From Balneolales bacterium (GTDB lineage Bacteria; Bacteroidota; Rhodothermia; Balneolales; HLUCCA01), in contig JAIUMT010000121.1 of NCBI GenBank assembly GCA_022565415.1, forward strand, positions 1-8,674: DNA of 8,674 nucleotides. Direction: 5' to 3'. Both the position numbers and the translations under genes were made by a program. Of the stretch, positions 1 through 7,600 are shown piece by piece; the stretch's first letter is position 1, and every line of letters begins with the position of its first letter. The notes beneath the pieces were generated by a model. That model was not told where the DNA came from and searched no databases. It saw nothing but the letters and a program-made list of their open reading frames with translations.

Positions 1-937
1 AAGCAAAGTTCGTAGCTCCTTTTTGTTCGACCTCAACGACTTGTACGGCAAGAATTCCAGCGTCTTTAACAATGTGATCGCCAGGTTCAATATAAACTTT
101 AAGTTTATGCCGACCAATAACTTCCATCACAGTTTCGGCCCACTCGTTCAGATTTAATTCCTGGTCGCCAGATTTTAAAGGCACGCCCAGACCACCACCA
201 ATATTCAGATATTCTAAGTCTTCGAATTCATCAACTAAATTCGATAGGAAACCCAGTGCTTGACGATACTTTGGCAACCCAGGCTGAATGAATCCGGAGC
301 CGGCATGCATGTGTAATCCAACGATTTTTAGGTCATGCTTTTTTGCCAGATCAACTGCATAAGGTAGTTTATCCGCGTAGATACCAAACTTTGTGGGTTT
401 ACTTCCGGCATATTGCAAAAGCGGATTTTCGGCATATCCTACGCCAATTGACGGATTAATTCGAATTCCAATTCGATTTCGGTAGCCATTTTCGGCGATT
501 CGCTGGATCGAAGAAATAGAGTCGCAGTTGAATATGAGGTCGGGATACTTTTGGTATATCTGCCAATCGCGATCACTTACAGCTGTAGATGTCACACTGA
601 TTCTACAAGGACTAAATCCGCAAGATATGGCAAGTTCAACTTCCCCCGGCGAACATGCATCGATTCCACAGGTCGTTTCGGAGGCAATCTTTCGAAGAAT
701 CTCGGGGTGGCGGTTTGCTTTCATTGCATACAGTAACTGATGATTGACTCCTGCACGGCTAAGTTTCGATTGAATGCGTGATATATTCTGAAGCACTCTG
801 GGAATGCTGTAAATATAGCAGGGGGTGCCATGTAGACGAATCAAATCAGCGACTGAATGCTGCGCAAAATATAGGCTTGCGTTCTCATGTCGTAAATCAT
901 CCCGTTCCCACCACTCCGGATTAGAACTATGCTTCAT
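1..937 (-). CDS. Diaminopimelate decarboxylase-family PLP enzyme (fold type III), C-terminus cut by window edge
   Basis: The 312 visible codons (base 937 to 2) run off the window. They encode the TIM-barrel part of an ornithine/diaminopimelate decarboxylase-family enzyme. The family decarboxylates amino acids using PLP; meso-diaminopimelate to lysine is the likeliest reaction. Visible landmarks are YAMKAN with the probable Schiff-base Lys73, RINP (159-162), TKFGI (182-186), HMHAGSG (209-215) with the PLP-stacking histidine, and the glycine-rich phosphate loop IGGGLGVP (246-253). EPGD (284-287) replaces the usual EPGR. The region that would carry the second-subunit catalytic cysteine is outside the window. 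The ATG at 937 lies inside the end of the upstream gene (11-base overlap) without a clear Shine-Dalgarno, so translation is probably coupled. The N-terminal WWERDDLRHENASLYFA, followed by HGTPCYIYS, resembles, from memory, N-termini of a DapDC-like clade and supports this start. Family assignment is firm. Substrate is inferred, and a polyamine-pathway or other decarboxylase remains possible. Confidence 0.88.
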   Translation of the reverse strand, partial: MKHSSNPEWWERDDLRHENASLYFAQHSVADLIRLHGTPCYIYSIPRVLQNISRIQSKLSRAGVNHQLLYAMKANRHPEILRKIASETTCGIDACSPGEVELAISCGFSPCRISVTSTAVSDRDWQIYQKYPDLIFNCDSISSIQRIAENGYRNRIGIRINPSIGVGYAENPLLQYAGSKPTKFGIYADKLPYAVDLAKKHDLKIVGLHMHAGSGFIQPGLPKYRQALGFLSNLVDEFEDLEYLNIGGGLGVPLKSGDQELNLNEWAETVMEVIGRHKLKVYIEPGDHIVKDAGILAVQVVEVEQKGATNFA

Positions 938-2270
938 ATTGTACCGAAATTAAGATGGTAGAACCTAACCAACCTACAATTTTCGTTATATCTGAGAACA
1001 GCTGGTCGCTCGGAAGCTCTGTTGCATTTTGACAATACATCTCAATTTTTTCAGAAACACTGTCGTTCAACCCATGTATCCAATGGATGGAACCCGGGTC
1101 TAGTTTGAGATCTCGTTTGCTAACTACCTCAGAGTTATTCAAGGTAACATGCGTCACAGTGCCAGATTCAGTGAGTTCAAGGAATTGAAGTTCGTGCAAG
1201 CGTGAGCCAAACACACTTCTTAAACTAGAAATGATGTCAGCATCTGCCGTTGCCCTATCCAGATACTGCTTAATTCCCTCCGACAACAGAGCAGCTTCAA
1301 CCGGATCTTCTTGATTCACAGATCCCCAAATCAGCATTTTTGTTGATCCCACAGTCGCTTGACCCATAAATAATGGATGAAGTTCGTTACCTACATATTC
1401 TGCCCAAATCTGAACTTTTCCAGCGTTCAGAGATAGTGCTTTTTTTGTCTCCGACTTGATAAACTCCGCCAAATTATGCGATGTTCGGTCTTGCTCCTTC
1501 TGCTGAATACTTTTCCGGTACCAGTCCATATTTTTATGAAATACATGAACCAGAATATTGAGTGTCGAACCCAGATCATTAAACTCGGTAATTGAACCTT
1601 GATCGAGTTTAAGGTTCGCATTTCCACCCAGAAAACTTTCCGACAGAGTTTTAAGCTTTTTGATTCTGTTTCGAACAAATAGGGTGAGCACAATACTTAC
1701 CACAATACCAATCAGTATTGATATCAGAACTTCAACACCAATCCATTGGCGCAACGTAATAATTCGAGCGATGTACTCGCGACCATCTCTTATTATGGAT
1801 ATTGAGTAAATACCGTCGTCGGTTTGGATGTCGACATCAACATACATTCTTGCTTTCCAGTCATGACGAGCCAGATAATAGTGCGTTCCCTCAAAAGAGG
1901 ACTCATAAAGTATTTCAGGGTTTTCCCAGGGCGTTAAGTCAATCTGTTTATCGGAAGTAGTTAGTTCATGTAACACATCCCCCTCAGTATTTTTTACTGT
2001 AATAGACTGATTTCGGAATTGCCTGATGATGCGGTTGAGAATTAGTTCAAATTCCGGCGTGACATCCATAAATCCGTCGATGGTATCGAAATAGCGATCG
2101 GCATTATGCTCGGCGAACGATTGAATGGTATGGCCAATAGCCATTGCTTCCTGATCGATCGCCCATTTTAGTTCTTTTGTCTGAAGGTGGTATGAAATAA
2201 GGGCATACAATACTCCAAGTATGAAAAAGAGAGGAACCAGTGATAGTAAATTTTGTCTGAACAGAGTCAT
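927..2270 (-). CDS. Two-helix membrane receptor-like protein with HAMP-like linker and degenerate PPM (SpoIIE-like) domain
   Basis: This 447-residue protein has an N-terminal membrane helix (about 7-27), an extracytoplasmic region (about 30-172) and a second helix (about 178-199). A basic HAMP-like linker follows (RNRIKKLKTLSESF onward, about 200-250), then a helical stretch. The C-terminal region (about 285-447) follows the order of SpoIIE/RsbU-type PP2C phosphatases. MLIWGSVNQEDPVEAALL sits where such enzymes have a GD(V/I)SGHG...AALL motif, LDPGSIHWIHGLND where they have L.PGD..L.YTDG, and the final strand STILISVQYE where they have DD.T..V..Y. The metal-binding aspartates of these motifs are absent, so phosphatase activity is unlikely. 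Its start is one base past the stop of the cNMP-like gene, and its end overlaps the decarboxylase gene. It shares its plan with the larger receptor at 2670-4697. Topology and HAMP calls are reasonably supported. The phosphatase kinship is a motif-level inference. Confidence 0.8.
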   Translation of the reverse strand: MTLFRQNLLSLVPLFFILGVLYALISYHLQTKELKWAIDQEAMAIGHTIQSFAEHNADRYFDTIDGFMDVTPEFELILNRIIRQFRNQSITVKNTEGDVLHELTTSDKQIDLTPWENPEILYESSFEGTHYYLARHDWKARMYVDVDIQTDDGIYSISIIRDGREYIARIITLRQWIGVEVLISILIGIVVSIVLTLFVRNRIKKLKTLSESFLGGNANLKLDQGSITEFNDLGSTLNILVHVFHKNMDWYRKSIQQKEQDRTSHNLAEFIKSETKKALSLNAGKVQIWAEYVGNELHPLFMGQATVGSTKMLIWGSVNQEDPVEAALLSEGIKQYLDRATADADIISSLRSVFGSRLHELQFLELTESGTVTHVTLNNSEVVSKRDLKLDPGSIHWIHGLNDSVSEKIEMYCQNATELPSDQLFSDITKIVGWLGSTILISVQYEA

Positions 2271-2271
2271 A

Positions 2272-2673
2272 TCACAGGCAATAATTGGGGTTTTGGTTTC
2301 TCAGGCGAATGAGGTCGACCAGAATAAACGGACATTCGTACATCGTGGTTAAAAAGTGACCTTTTCCGATTCGCAGGCATTTCGCGCCGGCACTTCCACT
2401 TGATATGGACTCACCAATTACCAAATCTTCCAATACGGAGTGAACTCCTGCCAGAAATATTTTATGGCTCGATTCTGTGCGGCAATCTCCATCAACCACA
2501 ATCAAGACTTCATTGCAGACTGTTTGCGAATCCAATACCAATTTGTTGGGTTCGTACTGAGTCAAGGTCATGACGCTAACAAGGTTAAACAGCGTACGCT
2601 CGTCGAGCTTATCGAAAGGCTCGACAGATTTCAGCAGAAATGCTTTCTCAATGTCGGATGCTTTTATTTTCAT
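2272..2673 (-). CDS. Small stand-alone cyclic-nucleotide-binding-like domain protein
   Basis: This 133-residue soluble protein consists of little more than one domain resembling the CAP/PKA cNMP-binding fold. A short helix containing LLKSVEPFDKLDERTLFNLV (13-32) matches the family's entry helix (L..s..F..L....l..l). Strands around YEPNKLVLDSQTVCNEVLIVVDG (40-62) match the conserved run in which a glycine-rich turn precedes a strand ending in a V..G turn. The segment 76-105 occupies the place of the phosphate-binding cassette, but the FGE motif is reduced to VLED (80-83) and the arginine that contacts the cyclic phosphate is not evident. There is no DNA-binding domain. Its ATG overlaps the stop of the upstream receptor as ATGA, and the next receptor begins one base after its stop, so it is probably made in step with both. 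It may be an adaptor that binds a non-canonical ligand or a partner protein. The fold call is moderate; ligand binding is unproven. Confidence 0.72.
   Translation of the reverse strand: MKIKASDIEKAFLLKSVEPFDKLDERTLFNLVSVMTLTQYEPNKLVLDSQTVCNEVLIVVDGDCRTESSHKIFLAGVHSVLEDLVIGESISSGSAGAKCLRIGKGHFLTTMYECPFILVDLIRLRNQNPNYCL
2670..2673 (-). promoter_or_regulatory. ATGA overlap (large receptor to cNMP-like protein)
   Basis: This is a second ATGA junction: the receptor stop TGA and the start of the 133-residue cNMP-binding-like protein overlap by four bases. It suggests coupled synthesis of a membrane receptor and a small soluble partner. Confidence 0.78.
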
Positions 2674-4697
2674 GAGTCGGAGTACATTGAAAATGTGAGC
2701 GTTAAGGTTGCTTTATCGTCAGTCAGCTTGAGTTTTTTGCCCGTTTCTGTTTCCATTCCTTTCGGGGATGAAGCTGTATGGGACTTGTCGGCCTTTTTGG
2801 AAATCGAATCTTGGCGCCATGATACAATCTGGTTTGTATTGGCATCCAAAAGTGCAAGGCCAGACAGAGAATCTCCAAAAATTTGGGAAACCTGTTCTAA
2901 TTTTAAACCAGGCTCCAGATTCCCAGAGCTGAGCGCCTCACAAAGCTGATAAACGCCATTATGTATGACTGGAATTCTAGAAGAATCCACATCCGACGAT
3001 AATATCCATCCGAAAGCAATCTTATCCTGGATGCAGAATGCTATGCGCTGATGATCGTCATGGTGAACGTCACATTCGAAATAGGGTGAATCATTTCGGC
3101 GTAGTTTCATTGACAAGTACGACAGATAATCCTGTTCTCGACGCATCGTTTCAAACGTGTTGAGGATTTGTGGGCCCTGAACGACTTCCTTTTTAAGATT
3201 ATCGCCCGCTTTTTTAAATAACGACGCCAATGGGCGCAGATCTTTCAAACTGGGATCGGCAACATATCGGTCGAGGAATCCGGCAGCGATACTCAGCACG
3301 TTATCTTTCATGGCCAGAAGAGGGGCTGTTAGCGAACGCGCAATGAACCAGGATGCCGTTGCACCAAATAATAAGAAGACAAAACTGTTAAGGGTTAAAA
3401 TTACCAATGCTTCGCGGGCGACCTGTGAGATGGAAGAAACATTCTGATCGGCGCCCATAATAGCGCCAGCCTTGTTTTCCATGGAGTAAATCGGGGCAAA
3501 TCCAATTTTGACGAGTCCCCATTGCCCCCACGATTTGATGGAAGAAACGTAAGGTTCAGAGGTTATAAGTACTTCTCTGGCGGCAATGAAATCTTCGATT
3601 AAAAGCTCATCATCGACATACCCGATTGGAGTAAAAGCATCGTCTGTGCTGGCATCAAATACATAGGAGATGGTGCGATCTTGTTCGTTGAGAACGAAGG
3701 TGTAGAAATACGTAAGGTTTTGTTTCTTGCGGATTTCCCTCATGGGGACGATATAATCGAGGTATTGATCTGCGGTGTGATCGTGATAGCCGGGATGTGC
3801 GTAGAAGTCGAAGTCCATAGCACCCGAGGTGTTCATCAAAACCAGGGCATCCGAAAGCCCATAAATTGATTCATCCTTTTGAAAAGCTAACGAGTGGATT
3901 ATAGGGCATGGGTCTGGCTCGGCGCAGGTTATGGAAATCGGGTCGGACCACTCACCGGTAGTTATGTTAATTTCAATGAGTTCTTGATTTGCTGTTAACA
4001 AAATGAGGTTACCATCAGCATTAAACGCAAAATCTAAAATCGTGATCTCGGAAGCATCAATATTGAAGAATGGTGCGAGATTGCGGTTGGTGATGTAGAT
4101 GGCGCCGGATAAATCGGGTCCCCAAGCAAGATTACCATTTTGCGTATTAACTGTGATGGTCGCATCTTCGCGAAGTGAGAGGACATTTGAACGAACTGGG
4201 CTTGTTTCTGTGTGAAATGGCCGTGTTTCTGTATGAAGTGGCTGTATTTCTGAACGAAGTGGCCGGCCCGAAGTTGACCACATTTGAAGTTCGTTCTGGT
4301 AGTTGAATGCGTAAATGGTATCGTTGAAAACGGCGAAATCTGTAAACGTAGTAGTTGAGTCAAACGCTGGGTAGAATGGTAAGAGGCTTGCTGATCCATC
4401 GGGATGTATTTGATGGATGGTTCCCTCTTCTGACAAAACAAGCCAGGTGTCATGGGCGCCATTCTGGCGGATTTTCGTCATCGTTCGGGGCTGAATCAAC
4501 GCATCGTGGTCTTCGAGGCGCACAAAAGCTCCTGCTGTTGAAGAAAGTGTAGCGAGTTTGGCATGAAACCCGAAAGTGATGATTTCCACGACTTCTTCAT
4601 ATAGACGAACTCCACCCACAACAGTAGAAAGTAGAATTACGGGTATAATTATTCCCCGAATTAGCAGTGATATGTTGAACTGTTTGATTGTTTTCAT
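2670..4697 (-). CDS. Large membrane receptor-like protein: propeller-like and Cache-like ectodomain, HAMP, degenerate PPM domain
   Basis: The chosen start is the ATG at 4697 (675 residues), which forms ATGA with the upstream stop. An in-frame ATG at 4751 would add 18 residues overlapping the preceding gene and spoil the N-terminal membrane-anchor pattern. A membrane helix spans about 11-31. The ectodomain (about 32-425) has beta-rich segments with repeated short hydrophobic strands and DG/NG turns (80-300), suggesting a propeller-like fold, and a Cys258/Cys264 pair. From about 310 to 420 it resembles Cache sensors: YFYTFVLNE, WGLVKIGFAPIYS and AGAIMGAD occur in the usual order. A second helix (428-452) leads to a HAMP-like linker (454-500). 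The C-terminus (530-675) weakly resembles a SpoIIE-type PPM domain, ending in TDDKATLTLTFSMYSD like the family's DD.T..V strand, but the other acidic metal ligands are missing. It is probably a receptor for an external signal passing information to the neighbouring cytoplasmic modules. Ligand unknown. Confidence 0.82.
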   Translation of the reverse strand: MKTIKQFNISLLIRGIIIPVILLSTVVGGVRLYEEVVEIITFGFHAKLATLSSTAGAFVRLEDHDALIQPRTMTKIRQNGAHDTWLVLSEEGTIHQIHPDGSASLLPFYPAFDSTTTFTDFAVFNDTIYAFNYQNELQMWSTSGRPLRSEIQPLHTETRPFHTETSPVRSNVLSLREDATITVNTQNGNLAWGPDLSGAIYITNRNLAPFFNIDASEITILDFAFNADGNLILLTANQELIEINITTGEWSDPISITCAEPDPCPIIHSLAFQKDESIYGLSDALVLMNTSGAMDFDFYAHPGYHDHTADQYLDYIVPMREIRKKQNLTYFYTFVLNEQDRTISYVFDASTDDAFTPIGYVDDELLIEDFIAAREVLITSEPYVSSIKSWGQWGLVKIGFAPIYSMENKAGAIMGADQNVSSISQVAREALVILTLNSFVFLLFGATASWFIARSLTAPLLAMKDNVLSIAAGFLDRYVADPSLKDLRPLASLFKKAGDNLKKEVVQGPQILNTFETMRREQDYLSYLSMKLRRNDSPYFECDVHHDDHQRIAFCIQDKIAFGWILSSDVDSSRIPVIHNGVYQLCEALSSGNLEPGLKLEQVSQIFGDSLSGLALLDANTNQIVSWRQDSISKKADKSHTASSPKGMETETGKKLKLTDDKATLTLTFSMYSDS
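4193..4276 (-). repeat. Short tandem repeat, 21-base unit, about 3.5 to 4 imperfect copies, in frame in the large receptor
   Basis: Four successive 21-base units (4193-4213, 4214-4234, 4235-4255, 4256-4276) begin, on the plus strand, with GAAGTGG or a close variant; the first three also share a TTTCTG core, and the fourth is diverged. In the protein they give consecutive heptads ending in PL, PL, PF and PV around residues 141-168 (for example RSEIQPL, HTETRPF, HTETSPV). The unit length of seven codons preserves the frame. It lies in the extracytoplasmic region between beta-rich segments and may be a flexible linker or an inserted loop. Confidence 0.85.
4694..4697 (-). promoter_or_regulatory. 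ATGA overlap (transporter to large receptor)
   Basis: The minus strand reads ATGA here: ATG opens the 675-residue receptor and TGA closes the transporter-like gene. The bases just before it (GGGATGAACCGACC) hold no strong Shine-Dalgarno. Reinitiation by ribosomes finishing the upstream gene is likely, which would tie the amounts of the two membrane proteins together. Confidence 0.78.
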
Positions 4698-7600
4698 GGT
4701 CGGTTCATCCCAAATAAGTGGATAGCGACTTCGGGAAACAGTTTTGCACAATTATCCAGGGCTTTGGAGGGAATCATTAGTGCAGTGCCTTTTTGAGCGC
4801 GGATTTCAGTGCTGTATCTGGATTTAGATTGCATTACTTCTGATGGGAAAAGAGCTCCTTTTTCGGAGATAATGCTGGTTTCGTCGCCAGATTTACATTC
4901 GAAAACACCATCAAAATTCACAAAAAGAGTTTTAGCATCGTCGTTAGGAGACGTGATTATTTCGCCTGCCGTCCAATTGCCAAATGTTGCAAGATGAGCC
5001 AGAAACTCGAGGTGATCTATGTGGAGAGTGTCGAATCCTGGAGCTTCGCATAGCAACGTTAATCGTTGAAAAAAGTCTCGGTACTCTCGATCGGGTTCAT
5101 CATGCAAGCGTGCCATGGTGGTCTCCTTAACCAGATCACTCGACGGCTGTTGAATAACCGATCGAATCAGTTTCATCCAGGTGCTTTTGTCAGAATGCCA
5201 GATGATTGAAAGTGCAGCGGACTTTTCTATCGGATGCGACGACTGGGCTGCATTCGATATAATTGAATCAATAGCATCTTTAGACTGGGCCATACTCTGA
5301 TATACATGAGAATCAGAATTATCCAGCTGTTTGATCAACCTTTTGTAAAGAACTAGATCCACACCTTGTTCAAGTGTTTCGAGTCCGAATGCCCGAATTT
5401 TCGGATTGCTCGATCCCAGTGAATTTACCATTAACTCGTAGGCAGGAAGCCGTCCGGCTGTAGACAAAAACTCTAGAATCAAATTGACTTTAGACCTGCG
5501 AATATCTCGGTAATACCTACGTAGCACCTGCATTTCGGATAGATTGCGCGCGTCTACAGAGAGCAAAAGTTCATTTTTTCGTATTGATTCTGCAACGTTG
5601 ATTTCCTCAGCAATAAGGCTGGGATAAATGAGTTCGAAATGCTCTGGAGCCACCCGATACAACACCTTGGCAGCCAACGATCGGGAAATGCTGCTACTAC
5701 TCGAATTATTCAGCACTGACACAACTGTAGGAATAATTAACGTCCCCATTTTTGTAATCAGATCTTCGGATAGTCTACGTTCGGATGGCGTGAGTTCCGG
5801 GGCTAGAACTAGCAGGGGCTTAACAAAAATCGGATCGTTGATTTTTTCCAGAATGTCGATGCAAAGTTCTCGGGCAACGCCATGGTTTTCCTTCATTACG
5901 TCAATTATGGGAGTAACTAAAGATATTGTTGACTCCGCCACTGTTGACTTAATCGTTCGTAGAGCAGCCAGTCGCACATCATTATCTTTATGATGCATAT
6001 ATGGTATTGCAGTAATTGCGTAAACCGGATTCTTGCTGTATTGAAGCACCCGTAAGGCTCTCTGGATGTCGGCCGCATCGCCATCCAACAGCTGCTGCAC
6101 AGATTCCAAAGCAACAGCGACCTCCTGCAAATCAGCTGCATGAGTAGATGCAATCAGGGCAATGTTACGAATATCGGGATCTCCATTCTTTGAAAACTGT
6201 TTGATTTTTGTCGGCTGAATGAGTCCGTGGAATGCGAAAACTTCGGAAATTTGTGGATGGACATTCGAAGTGTTTTTGTTGAACCATTCTACCAGAGTTC
6301 TGACATCATGATAGTTTGTGTTCTCAAGAAAGGCAGAAAAACTGTTTTTGAAGTCCTCGAGGACTTTGTCATCTCGGATGTCCCCGCCTGTATGTTCGTA
6401 AACCTGTAAGAGCGCTGGTAAAGCCTGATCATCTTTGACCGACAGATAAATCTTCATTGCCGCAATGGCATTGGAAAATGATGATGAAATATTGCCAAAG
6501 AGTATCTGTCGTTCTGATTCTGAAAAATTGAAAATGTGAGCCTTAAGGCGTTTAGAGAAGTCTAGCCACTCGGTTTTTAGATTTTGAACCAACGAAATGA
6601 GGTAATCCTTTTTCATAAAGATTACAAGGGTAAAGAGAACCAACGCTCCGATGAATCCAACAAAAGATATTCGTTCAGGTGGCGCATTAGTGGCGTAAAA
6701 TATTAGATATATACCGGCGAGGGCGGTTGCTATTGGCTCTAGAAGCCCCTCCAAAATAGTCCGCAATTGAGCTCTGTTCGCGTTTGGAAGTGCATTATAT
6801 AGCAGGTTGTAGTTGTTGTTGTCGACCGACCAAGCCATTCCCTGGTATGCAAAAAAGGCTATAATAGCTGCGTGAAACCCGTAATCGAGCAGGAAAAATG
6901 AAAAAGCCAGGATGTACACTACGGGTTGTATCAATGCTACGCTTGTCACACCAATTCGCAAAACAAGGCGATTGAAAAGAAATGCGCAAATAAAAAGGTT
7001 AAATACGTTTACGCCGGCGTATAGCCACCCAAGCAGCACTGCCAGCTCGGCTTCTGTGTAGGTATTGGAGAACACCTCGTAGTACTGATACTCGGCAATT
7101 CCCGCAAGTAACGAAACCACGAACACCATTCCGGCAAGCATCGACACGTATCGAATTTTGAAAATCGATCCCCAGTTCTTTTTCAGCATTTGCCATGCCG
7201 ACTCCTCTTCCTCCTCGTCAAGATCTATGATAGCCAGTACGCTATATCGTGAATTAATATAGTAAATTACCGGAAGTGAGCTTAATCCGAGTACGACCCA
7301 CAACAGAAACAGGGAAGAAACCCCAAGAACCTCAGCACTCAAAGAAACGGTTAATCCGCCAACGATCACTCCAAAGGCAGTTCCTGCGGCCAGATAAGCA
7401 AACAGCCGTTTACCTTCCGACATGTCAAAATAGAGGTCGGCATAATTCCAATACAATGAATAAAAGGCGATATATACAACAGTGGTAAATATCTTAATGA
7501 TGTAATACAGAGCGTTTATTTGGAAATCGGTAAGAGATTCCCGCATTGAAATGACGAAAAATAAGGCAAGCGCAATGGTGGCTACGGTCAAAACGGAGGC

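Noticed and set aside
528..740. Two overlapping short plus-strand frames near the decarboxylase
   Set aside because: Both are antisense to conserved barrel motifs of the PLP enzyme and are unlikely to be genes.
2440..2949. Plus-strand reading frame of 169 codons
   Set aside because: It lies wholly opposite the cNMP-like gene and the end of the large receptor. Its protein shows no domain and a composition typical of antisense shadow.
4193..4276. Possible CRISPR array
   Set aside because: The 21-base units are contiguous, have no spacers and are imperfect; they are an in-frame coding repeat.
4034..4462. Minus-strand 142-codon frame containing the 21-base repeat in another phase
   Set aside because: It is an out-of-frame shadow of the receptor gene; the repeat keeps all frames open and so inflates it.
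4698..4751. Longer start of the large receptor at 4751
   Set aside because: The extra 18 residues are polar and charged, overlap the transporter gene by 58 bases, and the ATGA junction at 4697 gives a normal membrane-anchor N-terminus.
5628..5993. Plus-strand reading frame of 121 codons
   Set aside because: It is antisense to the HEAT-repeat part of the transporter-like gene, is rich in Ser/Arg, and has no recognisable domain.
7202..7225. Glu-rich run (DLDEEEEE) considered as a special regulatory or slippage site
   Set aside because: The codons are mixed and the run fits an acidic cytoplasmic loop between the sixth and seventh helices; no frameshift is seen.
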